From Candidatus Bathyarchaeota archaeon (GTDB taxonomy: Archaea > Thermoproteota > Bathyarchaeia > Bathyarchaeales > Bathycorpusculaceae): a DNA stretch of 18,161 nt. The position numbers were made by a program, and so were the translations under genes. The notes beneath the pieces are model-generated. The model saw nothing but the letters and a program-made list of their open reading frames with translations, was not told the origin of the DNA and ran no database searches. This document shows, piece after piece, positions 13,235 to 18,161 of the stretch (within the stretch, counting starts at the first letter, position 1; each line of letters begins with the position of its first letter). The stretch spans positions 1 to 18,161 of the forward strand of contig DAOVIH010000015.1 of assembly GCA_030673805.1 (NCBI GenBank), in the 5' to 3' direction.

Positions 13235-13651
13235 TCATTTGGCGATTAATACTGCTGCGAACGCCAAAAAAAGGCCGGTCCAACCCAAGATGCTGTACTG
13301 AGCAGCCACCAAAGAAGTATCCCAACTCATTATGAGCGTAAAGAACAGGATCAGGGGCCAGAAAAAGCCGACGCCAGCCCCTAACCCAATCAACAGCTTA
13401 CCGGTTAAAACATGGTTCTTAAAAATCAAAAGCCCACCCGCTAACACCGCAAAACCCCCCATCATACTGATCAACACTAAACTAACCAGAACTGCAGTCA
13501 CCACAGATCGAATAAAGGCATCGCCAATAATTTCTAGGTATTGTAGCCCCAACTCGTAAAGCTCAGTTGGCCCCCGGATCCCGTTGAGTATCAACAAGAC
13601 ACCTGCGGGGAGGGTGAGGAAGAATGACACCTTGTTTCTGGACAATAACAT
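13235..13651 (-). CDS. Multi-helix membrane protein, 138 aa
   Basis: The product is strongly hydrophobic, with about four to five predicted membrane helices (near residues 8-24, 45-78 as one or two, 84-106 and 118-136). It has short Gly-rich turns (MMGGFAVLAGG, LIGLGAGVGFFWP) and hardly any soluble part. There are no transport or enzyme motifs I recognise. ATG 13651 is preceded by AGGATAAG, a weak SD, and by a TATA-like box (13680-13687) about 31 bases away. It is convergent with the Cys-rich gene to its left. Confidence 0.65.
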   Translation of the reverse strand: MLLSRNKVSFFLTLPAGVLLILNGIRGPTELYELGLQYLEIIGDAFIRSVVTAVLVSLVLISMMGGFAVLAGGLLIFKNHVLTGKLLIGLGAGVGFFWPLILFFTLIMSWDTSLVAAQYSILGWTGLFLAFAAVLIAK

Positions 13652-13679
13652 TTACTACTTATCCTTTTCAAAACCGTCA

Positions 13680-13687
13680 TTTATAAT
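13680..13687. promoter_or_regulatory. Symmetric TATA-like box between the membrane gene and a structured stretch
   Basis: TTTATAAT reads as ATTATAAA on the other strand. It is 31 bases before the ATG at 13651 and, in the other direction, about 25 bases before the inverted repeat that begins at 13708. It could serve either strand; the membrane gene is the better-supported client. Confidence 0.45.
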
Positions 13688-13707
13688 GCCTAGTCTTTGG
13701 CGGTTCG

Positions 13708-13821
13708 GGTCTGCCAGAGAAAAGGAGGAAGGAAGCCTCAACACTTCCAAGGTTGGAGTATGCCCAGTTTCAAGGCAGACCTTGTGCAAGCCAATAACCT
13801 CTAAAAACCTGCATTAAGAGG
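13708..13821 (+). ncRNA. Candidate structured RNA (alternatively a 43-codon frame)
   Basis: GGTCTGCC (13708-13715) pairs perfectly with GGCAGACC (13774-13781). Between them are GGAAG/CTTCC (13731-13735 with 13744-13748) and the palindrome CCAAGGTTGG. A further CCTCT/AGAGG pair at 13798-13821 is followed by an A-run. A TATA-like box lies 25 bases before the first arm. However, ATG 13686 opens 43 codons through the same bases (ending VGVCPVSRQ then K-N-L-H), so a small protein is an equal option. No known RNA family is matched. Confidence 0.3.
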
Positions 13822-13935
13822 CAAAAAATTAGCGGATTTTGTTTGTATAGACATCCTTCTTTGGCTGAAAAAAGGGACAATGTTTTCAACCTTTTTCTAT
13901 GCCTCTTGTCACTCTAACCCGCAAATCCCAAAAAG

Positions 13936-13943
13936 ATAAATAT
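13936..13943 (+). promoter_or_regulatory. TATA-like box of the TPP-riboswitch transcript
   Basis: ATAAATAT is centred at about 13940, predicting a transcript start near 13966, ten bases before the first conserved riboswitch bases. This gives a 5' leader of about 105 bases. Confidence 0.5.
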
Positions 13944-13975
13944 GTTGACAACCAACCCAGAAACCAGATCGCAAT

Positions 13976-14068
13976 AGGGGGAGCTGAGTCTGAATCATGA
14001 TTTGGCTGAGAGGATGGCTATATTGCTGTCGACCCTTGGAACCTGATCCAGATAATGCTGGCGGAGGA
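13976..14068 (+). promoter_or_regulatory. TPP riboswitch (THI element)
   Basis: All core consensus pieces appear in order: GGGGGAGC (13977-13984), GGCTGAGA (14004-14011), ACCC (14032-14035), then AACCTGATCCAGATAATGCT (14040-14059), GG and GCGGAGG up to 14067. The CUGAGA segment binds the pyrimidine end of thiamin pyrophosphate, and the GCGNAGG and CCUGAUC segments hold the pyrophosphate side. Helices can be drawn: P2 (GGG with CCC), a P3 arm (AGTC...GGCT with AATC-AT-GATT inside), and P4 (CCAG 14048-14051 with CTGG 14058-14061). A closing P1 helix is not obvious. GGAGG at 14063-14067 is also the SD of the next gene (ATG 14073, five bases on), so ligand binding probably blocks translation. Confidence 0.88.
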
Positions 14069-14072
14069 AAAA

Positions 14073-14423
14073 ATGAACACACCCTTGAAGACAAAGGTAA
14101 TCATAGAGAACCTGAAAAAAGGGGTAGTTAAAGAAACGCTTCCCATAGCAACCCTTTGCCTTTTAGACGAAAACCAAAGCCTGAACGGAAATCAGATTAG
14201 GCTTATGATAGGAAAGAAAACCGGAGTTGCTCTTTCTCCAGCTTTTTTCTATTCAACACTTAGTGCTTTGGAAGCTGGAGGATTTGTCATAGGACATGAG
14301 CAGTACAAAGCTAAGACCTTTAAAATAACTGAAGAAGGCATTAGCCTACTTGAAGAAAGCGAAGACATATGCAAATTGCTCAACCTCTTAATCAGTAAAC
14401 TTTTGCCTTTGGGAAACCGCTGA
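14073..14423 (+). CDS. PadR-like winged-helix regulator under TPP control, 116 aa
   Basis: This is a PadR-family-type transcription factor. The HTH and wing are seen as LPIATLCLLDENQSLNGNQI then RLMIGKKTGVALSPAFFYST followed by LSALEAGGFV (recognition helix and the 'YSTL..LE..G.v' signature), a wing IGHEQYKAKTFKITEEGISL, and a C-terminal helix for dimerisation. A longer start at ATG 14055 lies inside conserved riboswitch bases (ATAATG), so ATG 14073 with GGAGG at the correct distance is chosen. Thiamin pyrophosphate should reduce its translation when bound to the leader. The next gene begins 74 bases later on the same strand, with a hairpin between. The target genes are unknown; the DUF835-like gene is a likely one. 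Confidence 0.85.
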   Translation: MNTPLKTKVIIENLKKGVVKETLPIATLCLLDENQSLNGNQIRLMIGKKTGVALSPAFFYSTLSALEAGGFVIGHEQYKAKTFKITEEGISLLEESEDICKLLNLLISKLLPLGNR

Positions 14424-14436
14424 AGAAAATCAAACA

Positions 14437-14468
14437 TTCCTGCAAAGACCTCTCAGTTTTTGCGGGAA
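14437..14468 (+). repeat. Inverted repeat between the PadR-like and membrane-protein genes
   Basis: TTCCTGCAAA (14437-14446) pairs with TTTGCGGGAA (14459-14468) over ten bases with one G-U. It may be an RNA hairpin that separates expression of the two genes or an operator for the PadR-like protein. A TATA-like GATTAATAG follows at about 14476-14484. Confidence 0.4.
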
Positions 14469-14497
14469 CATACAAGATTAATAGGGTTGAAATAAAG

Positions 14498-15730
14498 ATG
14501 TCAATTGAAGTGGTTGCCGCATGGACGGTTGCCGCATGGATTAATGGGTTTTTCACCCTTTTCTGCAGTTTTGTCATCTTTAGTTATGTTTGGAGAAAAA
14601 CTGTCACTAGGTGCGCGTTCTACTATTCTTGGGCTCTGGGCTTCTTTGTTTATGGCTTCGCTAAACTGCTGTATACTTATCATTTTCCCGGGACGCCACT
14701 GCAACTCCAAGTTTTGGGTGCAACTCTTGAGGGAAGAATAGTTTCGATATTGTTTGTGGTCGCGTTTTTCTTTTTCATCTTTGGCATTTGGTCCTTGACA
14801 AAGTCTAGAAGACTTTTGTTTCTGATATTGTCGTTTTCAGCTGTTGCGGTGATGTGTCTTTGGTGGCTCTTTTCGGGGACTGTCAATGGTGACCTTTTAG
14901 AATTGGCATTAGTATTGGTGTATTCCTGTGCATTCTTACTTGTGGGTGCTACCATACTGTGGCACAGGATGAAATTTGGAGGGAGCGCAGATAAACTAGG
15001 GATTGGATGGTTTTTGCTGTTTGTTACCAATCTGTTTTTGCCGGCGGCATTGGGGGATGGAAGCCTTGCCCTTGCACTTCTCGTGGGTGAAAGCCTTGCA
15101 ATTCTCTCAAAAGTCATAATCCTTCTTGGACTTTTGGATTATGATTTCATCCTTGTGGCTGAAAAGACGCGTCGGGAATTGGAAAAATCACATCTACCGC
15201 CAAAAACAGTGGTTGCGGTAGAAGGAGGATTAAAACTTGTAATCCCAACTCAGAAGTCTAAGGTACAAATAACCCAATGGTTGAAGCGGACAGTCTCAAG
15301 AAATGTTGACAAAGAAGTAGACACTTTATTGTTTGTGTTTCAAGACACTGTTCCCTACAAACAATTGCGAGAACTTCGAAATGTTAACCCTGAGAAAGTT
15401 AAAGTTTTCTTGTTTTCCTCAAGTGCAAAAAAGAGTTCAGAAGACTTTCTTGTTTTCCCAATGGGGTTAACCCAAGTAGGGGCAACCTTGTCTCAAATAG
15501 CCAGAAAGTGCCAGGAGTCTAAAAAAGGATGCGTTGTTGTTCTTCTCAACCTGTCCATACTCATTCACCTGTTTGGTGCCAAACAGGTCTACAATACTTT
15601 GCTGAACAAAATGGGCATCATACGACAAACTGGAATAAGTCTGGTGGCGGTTTTCCATCCTGACACCCACTCCGACCAGTCAATCGGCTTTCTTTTCAAA
15701 AAAACAGCCGATGAGGTTATGGAGCTGTAG
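14498..15730 (+). CDS. Seven-helix membrane protein with C-terminal DUF835-like domain, 410 aa
   Basis: Residues 6-215 form about seven hydrophobic helices (near 6-30, 39-60, 79-99, 104-126, 133-155, 165-185, 188-214). This resembles the 7TM sensor-like module of archaeal signalling proteins. After a basic linker (TRRELEKSHLPPKT), residues about 225-410 form a soluble alpha/beta domain resembling DUF835. It shows repeated strand-helix units and the motifs VVVLLNLSILIHLFGAKQVY and ISLVAVFHPDTHSDQSIGFL, ending DEVMEL. DUF835 is frequent in archaeal proteins and often linked to signal relay, with unknown chemistry. The ATG at 14498 has GGGTTGA upstream, a modest SD. It lies behind the TPP-controlled regulator and converges with the gene at 15743 (12 bases between stops). 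The N-terminus holds a tandem repeat. Confidence 0.8.
   Translation: MSIEVVAAWTVAAWINGFFTLFCSFVIFSYVWRKTVTRCAFYYSWALGFFVYGFAKLLYTYHFPGTPLQLQVLGATLEGRIVSILFVVAFFFFIFGIWSLTKSRRLLFLILSFSAVAVMCLWWLFSGTVNGDLLELALVLVYSCAFLLVGATILWHRMKFGGSADKLGIGWFLLFVTNLFLPAALGDGSLALALLVGESLAILSKVIILLGLLDYDFILVAEKTRRELEKSHLPPKTVVAVEGGLKLVIPTQKSKVQITQWLKRTVSRNVDKEVDTLLFVFQDTVPYKQLRELRNVNPEKVKVFLFSSSAKKSSEDFLVFPMGLTQVGATLSQIARKCQESKKGCVVVLLNLSILIHLFGAKQVYNTLLNKMGIIRQTGISLVAVFHPDTHSDQSIGFLFKKTADEVMEL
14512..14541 (+). repeat. 15-bp tandem duplication in the first helix of the DUF835-like protein
   Basis: GGTTGCCGCATGGAC (14512-14526) is followed at once by GGTTGCCGCATGGAT (14527-14541), 14 of 15 bases identical. In protein it gives VAAWT-VAAWI, adding five residues to the first membrane helix without a frame change. 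Confidence 0.85.
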
Positions 15731-15742
15731 GGAATTTAATGC

Positions 15743-16183
15743 CTATGCCTTAGGTCCAGATCGAGGGTGTTGGCTATACTTTTGAAAACGTCTTTGAATG
15801 ACTTGTGGATTGTTTGGGTGGTCGGGGTCCCACGGATTTGGCCAGTTAGGGTGCCAAGGTGGCAGAATTTGGCCTTTGCGAATCAGGTCTTGCAAGGTAT
15901 TTTCAGCTTTTGCTCTTGGAGTTTTTAGGATTGAATCTTGGATTGATGGTTTTATGATTGTGCGTCTTCGAATTTCTTGATGTGGCGAGTGCAAATCCTT
16001 CCAAACGTGTTTGAACATGTCTGGACACTTTGTGATTGTGCCTTTGCCGTTGCATGTCGAGCAATTTTCCTTCAAAACTAGCCATTTGCTGACTTCGCCT
16101 TCTCCGCTGCACATGAAGCATTGCATCTGGACAAGGGGTTTTCTGCAGACAAGACAGTTCTCTCTTGTGGACAACAAAAACAA
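15743..16183 (-). CDS. DnaJ-type zinc-knuckle protein, 146 aa
   Basis: Two CxxCxGxG knuckles typical of the DnaJ cysteine-rich region are present (CFMCSGEG, C22/C25; CSTCNGKG, C41/C44), with an extra CLVC (C10/C13) and C53. This allows two zinc sites. There is no J domain, so it is not a DnaJ itself but may bind unfolded chains or a partner. The C-terminal half is different: a basic segment, then a Trp/Pro-rich stretch (PPWHPNWPNPWDPDHPNNP) and a basic tail. The start is TTG 16183, where no other in-frame start precedes the first CxxC. A large inverted repeat (16205-16239) lies just upstream and may control it. Its stop is 12 bases from that of the DUF835-like gene. Confidence 0.75.
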   Translation of the reverse strand: MFLLSTRENCLVCRKPLVQMQCFMCSGEGEVSKWLVLKENCSTCNGKGTITKCPDMFKHVWKDLHSPHQEIRRRTIIKPSIQDSILKTPRAKAENTLQDLIRKGQILPPWHPNWPNPWDPDHPNNPQVIQRRFQKYSQHPRSGPKA

Positions 16184-16204
16184 CTTCTAGCTTGCGTTAA
16201 TGGT

Positions 16205-16239
16205 ATGTTTCAAAGTTGTATTTCAAATTTTTGAAACAT
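16205..16239. promoter_or_regulatory. 10-bp perfect inverted repeat upstream of the zinc-knuckle gene
   Basis: ATGTTTCAAA (16205-16214) and TTTGAAACAT (16230-16239) are exact inverted copies with 15 bases between, and a further TTTCAAA (16221-16227) lies inside. A minus-strand TATA-like TATTTAATG lies just beyond at about 16238-16246, so transcription would start within the repeat. An operator made of TTTCAAA half-sites is the favoured reading. Confidence 0.5.
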
Positions 16240-16265
16240 TAAATACGGTTTTTGGAGACGTGGAC

Positions 16266-16287
16266 AAAGGGCTGATTAGCCCTTTTT
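16266..16287 (+). terminator. Hairpin with T-run, probable terminator
   Basis: AAAGGGCT (16266-16273), a GATT loop, then AGCCCTTT (16278-16285), continuing to five T's. The T-run follows the stem on the plus strand. On the minus strand only three T's follow the stem, yet the nearest upstream gene on that strand (16505-16789) is the one that would need an end here. The orientation is therefore uncertain. The stretch 16288-16504 shows no convincing gene. Confidence 0.4.
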
Positions 16288-16504
16288 GGTGAAGAGTTGA
16301 TGCGCGGATAGCCAATCACTAGCCCCTTTTTGGTCGTGCCCCTCTTTAACCCAAGTTCTCATTGTGGAATTGGGACAGAGCATTCTCAAATCAGGTATGA
16401 AAACAGATTGAAGCGAGATTATAGAGCTTTTAGAGTTCTTTTTAGAAAGTCCAGATTCTACACCTAAAATTCTCAAAAGAAAAAGAAGGTGGGGTGTGTC
16501 TTTA

Positions 16505-16789
16505 TTACCAGCCCCAGCAACCGCGTCCATATCTGTAAGGGTAATAACCCTCGTTTGGTGGTGGGACTTTGGTTTCTGGTGGGTCGTACGGATAATCGTT
16601 GTAGGGTTGGTAACCAAAGCGAGCGAAACAGCCTCTGAGCCAGCCGAAGAACCCAGATGTTTGACTATATGGAAGGTTTGGATTAGCCGTTGTTTGGATG
16701 TACGTGTAGTGTCCATACGCTACGCCCACGGTCGCAAGAGTTATGACTGCTGTGGTTGCCAAGATGATTAACAGTTTCCATTGTTTCAT
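16505..16789 (-). CDS. Small secreted Tyr/Pro-rich protein, 94 aa
   Basis: The N-terminus (MKQWKLLIILATTAVITLAT then VGVAYG) is a classical signal peptide or membrane anchor: basic start, long hydrophobic core, small residues. The rest is rich in Tyr, Pro, Gly and Phe, with FGWLRGCFARFGYQPYNDYP in the middle and a closing RYGRGCWGW. Two cysteines (in RGCF and RGCW) might form one disulfide outside the cell. Such low-complexity aromatic tails occur in surface-attached small proteins; no enzyme motif is seen. A strong TATA box (minus-strand GTTTATATAG, 16821-16830) is about 36 bases before the ATG. That implies a leader of about ten bases and a well-expressed gene. Confidence 0.65.
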   Translation of the reverse strand: MKQWKLLIILATTAVITLATVGVAYGHYTYIQTTANPNLPYSQTSGFFGWLRGCFARFGYQPYNDYPYDPPETKVPPPNEGYYPYRYGRGCWGW

Positions 16790-16820
16790 GTTTATTGCCT
16801 ACAAAAACGGACCAAAACAA

Positions 16821-16830
16821 CTATATAAAC
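16821..16830 (-). promoter_or_regulatory. Strong TATA box for the Tyr/Pro-rich protein
   Basis: The minus strand reads GTTTATATAG, close to the archaeal TATA consensus, centred 36-37 bases before ATG 16789, with a predicted start near 16800. 16840-16963 holds nothing I can support. Confidence 0.55.
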
Positions 16831-16963
16831 ATAGTTATAATTGGCTGGTGAATCCAACATTCCAAATCCAAGCTTCTAGCAAAGCATAGAACGGATCAAA
16901 AACGAAAAGAAGGAGCAAACCAGGTTTTTGCCTCAATGCAAAAAACTAATCTTTGCCCCCTAG

Positions 16964-17095
16964 TCAGGAACTGGTAGGTGTCTTCTCATTTGTCTTATCA
17001 TACCATCCTAAAATTTTTGTAGCTGTCTTCTGCGAATATCCTTTCTCTATGAGCAAAGCCTTTACTTTCTTTAGTGGTTCGATCTCACTCACCAT
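16964..17095 (-). CDS. 43-aa helical micro-protein
   Basis: ATG 17095 opens 43 codons ending in TGA (16964-16966). AGGTGG lies just before the ATG, with a three-base gap, giving SD support; the next codon is GTG, which would improve the spacing. The sequence is two or three helices with clear amphipathic spacing (VSEIEPLKKVKALLIEKGYS then QKTATKILGWYD), followed by a polar tail. The 'LLIEKGYSQKTATKIL' core has the helix, Gly-aromatic turn, helix look of UBA-like or small HTH domains, an inference from pattern only. It lies between two other small minus-strand genes and is too short for routine gene calling. Confidence 0.6.
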   Translation of the reverse strand: MVSEIEPLKKVKALLIEKGYSQKTATKILGWYDKTNEKTPTSS

Positions 17096-17177
17096 ATTCC
17101 ACCTATTCATTTCCTAAACGCGCTGGGATGTAAAACCAAAAAACAGGAGAAGAAAAAGGAGGCCGTTTGCTGCCTTT

Positions 17178-17453
17178 TCAGTTCGGGATTGGCATGCCAA
17201 CTACCAAAGGCCGTCTTTGAGAGTACTTGTAGCCGCAATTACACTTGAACCCAATAATCTTGTGTTTTCCACGCTTTGTGACGTTCCATTTCTTGTGGGT
17301 GCAACCTGAGTCGTTTTTGTGGATCTTCCATAGTAATCTTGCTTCTTCAGAGGTTATAGGGGCTTTTCGTTTTGCTGATACGAAATAATAGAGTAAGTAG
17401 ATTGGGATACATATTAGCACGCTTACCATCAAGATTTGTATCAATTTTTTCAC
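17178..17453 (-). CDS. Membrane-anchored Cys/His small protein, about 87-91 aa
   Basis: A basic start and one long hydrophobic helix (about residues 4-26, LIQILMVSVLICIPIYLLYY) anchor a short soluble part. The soluble part has C51-T-H and then FKCNCGYKYSQRR (C70, C72), a possible zinc site from Cys, His and the Cys-x-Cys pair. The end is basic and polar. GTG 17453 begins the longest form. GGTGA lies over that GTG and is well placed for TTG 17444 three codons later, which would give an 88-residue protein. It follows the stop of the surface protein at 17474 by 20 bases, so the two are likely co-transcribed. Confidence 0.6.
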   Translation of the reverse strand: MKKLIQILMVSVLICIPIYLLYYFVSAKRKAPITSEEARLLWKIHKNDSGCTHKKWNVTKRGKHKIIGFKCNCGYKYSQRRPLVVGMPIPN

Positions 17454-17473
17454 CTTACCATTTCACATGTTTT

Positions 17474-18161
17474 TTAAGTTGGTGATGGTTCTGTTTTTTG
17501 TGTTATCTCCACGGGTTCCTGGTTTGTGTCGTTGGCTGGGATAGCATCGTCATTCTCTACTATTGTTGCGGTGATAGTGTGTTCACCTACTTCCAAATTA
17601 GAGACGTCCCACAAGAAGGTCAATGTCTGGGTTTCCCCACTTTCCAGTTCAGAAATTGTTTCTGTGTCGATTGGCTGGTCCTCGTCGTACGTGACTGCAA
17701 CTAAGACGTCTGAGTTGTCAACTGTTCCCAGATTCTCAACTTCAACCTCTATCTCTATGGGCTCAGTAGTTTCCTCTTCAACAGCTACTGGGGTCGGGGT
17801 TACGCCGGTGATTGCCAGATCATTAACTGGCTCTGCGGGAAGCTGTGATGCTGTTTCTTGTGGAGTCTCAACTATGGCTTTGATCACTGGCCGCAAGTTT
17901 AGGCTTCTGCTCACATGCACACTTTTAGGATTTTCGGGTTGAAGGTCGATGACTACGGTTGCGGATTCGCCCTCAACCAGGTTCAGGTGAGGTTTTAGCT
18001 GGACTTTTAGTATTCCGCTAGGAACTTTGATGTCGACACTCTCAGTATTCTCTGAGTCTTCCTCACCAACTACGGCAGTGGCTTCGTCTGCTATGTGCAG
18101 GTTGATCTTGGTATAGCTTCCCGGATCTAATTCGGTTGAAGTGAGGGTTTCAAATAAACCG
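17474..18161 (-). CDS. DUF4382 plus CARDB surface protein (5' truncated), 229 aa visible
   Basis: The frame runs without a stop from the window edge to 17474. The visible N-terminal part is the end of a DUF4382 domain: LDPGSYTKINLHIADEATAV, then KVPSGILKVQLKPHLNLVEG, then ATVVIDLQPENPKSVHVSRS and LRPVIKAIV, the family's closing strand. A Pro/Glu-rich linker follows, then a CARDB-type beta-sandwich (NDLAITGVTPTPVAVEEETT, EVEVENLGTVDNSDVLVAV, ETISELESGETQTLTFLWDV, GEHTITATIVENDDAIPAND). CARDB domains mediate adhesion or assembly of extracellular proteins. The protein is very acidic and ends EPSPT without an anchor, so it is probably secreted, with its signal peptide outside the window. The first in-window GTG (17920) is not the start, because homology extends before it. 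Confidence 0.85.
   Translation of the reverse strand, partial: GLFETLTSTELDPGSYTKINLHIADEATAVVGEEDSENTESVDIKVPSGILKVQLKPHLNLVEGESATVVIDLQPENPKSVHVSRSLNLRPVIKAIVETPQETASQLPAEPVNDLAITGVTPTPVAVEEETTEPIEIEVEVENLGTVDNSDVLVAVTYDEDQPIDTETISELESGETQTLTFLWDVSNLEVGEHTITATIVENDDAIPANDTNQEPVEITQKTEPSPT

Noticed and set aside
13720..13750. Resemblance to the SRP RNA GGAAGGAAGC motif
   Set aside because: The asymmetric loop bases and surrounding helix of SRP domain IV are absent, and the whole element is too short for archaeal SRP RNA.
12723..16325. Shared short words such as GGATAGCCAAT and AGCCCCTTTTTG in two intergenic regions
   Set aside because: Words of 11-12 bases recur by chance in 18 kb, and the flanking bases do not align.
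16276..16716. Minus-strand frame of 146 codons overlapping the Tyr/Pro-rich gene
   Set aside because: It lies in another frame of a gene with a clear signal peptide and strong promoter, and it reads through a terminator-like hairpin.

Overview
The window looks like chromosomal DNA of an uncultured archaeon, most plausibly a TACK-type lineage such as Bathyarchaeia (inference, not proven). The evidence is: two PAC2-family proteasome-assembly proteins; TATA-like boxes 26-30 bases before several start codons, as in leaderless archaeal genes; strong GGAGGTGA-type Shine-Dalgarno (SD) sequences on other genes; frequent GTG and TTG starts; a surface protein with a PEFG plus transmembrane tail; a C-terminal DUF835-like domain; and many very small zinc-binding proteins. 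I found no insertion sequence, CRISPR array, rRNA or tRNA.

Layout. 1-171 is the membrane tail of a truncated gene. 435-1913 (minus) is a PAC2 gene pair, divergent from a DUF362 gene (1983-2897). 3054-4427 (minus) is a secreted, membrane-anchored metallophosphoesterase. 4457-4729 (plus) is a decayed copy of the uncharacterised gene at 5866-6285 (minus). Between the two copies lie a small protein and a three-part CDGSH iron-sulfur protein with overlapping ends (4794-5755). 6391-6590 holds two tiny overlapping reading frames, one of them a zinc ribbon. Next come a transglutaminase-like membrane protein (6794-7660), an ArsR-type regulator (7778-8383) with a possible divergent small gene, a DUF4177-like small protein (8842-9000), and a zinc-ribbon protein carrying three identical 30-bp repeats (9201-9674).

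9886-10380 is a secreted or membrane protein, 10659-10742 a single C2H2 zinc-finger micro-protein, and 10812-11204 an HTH plus zinc-ribbon regulator. This regulator is divergent from a likely stress operon: a small protein with a probable non-AUG start (11302-11580), an Hsp20 chaperone (11621-12193) and a DsrE-like protein (12242-12664). 13056-13229 is another Cys-rich small protein, facing a membrane protein (13235-13651).

The most striking element is a TPP (thiamin pyrophosphate) riboswitch at 13976-14068. Its conserved 3' strand contains the ribosome binding site of a PadR-like regulator (14073-14423), which is followed by a seven-helix membrane protein with a DUF835-like domain (14498-15730). 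This suggests a thiamin-responsive regulatory and signalling unit rather than the usual thiamin synthesis or transport target. The right end has a DnaJ-type zinc-knuckle protein behind a large inverted repeat (15743-16239), a secreted Tyr/Pro-rich small protein (16505-16789), a 43-residue helical protein (16964-17095), a membrane-anchored Cys/His protein (17178-17453) and the end of a DUF4382 plus CARDB surface protein that runs off the window.
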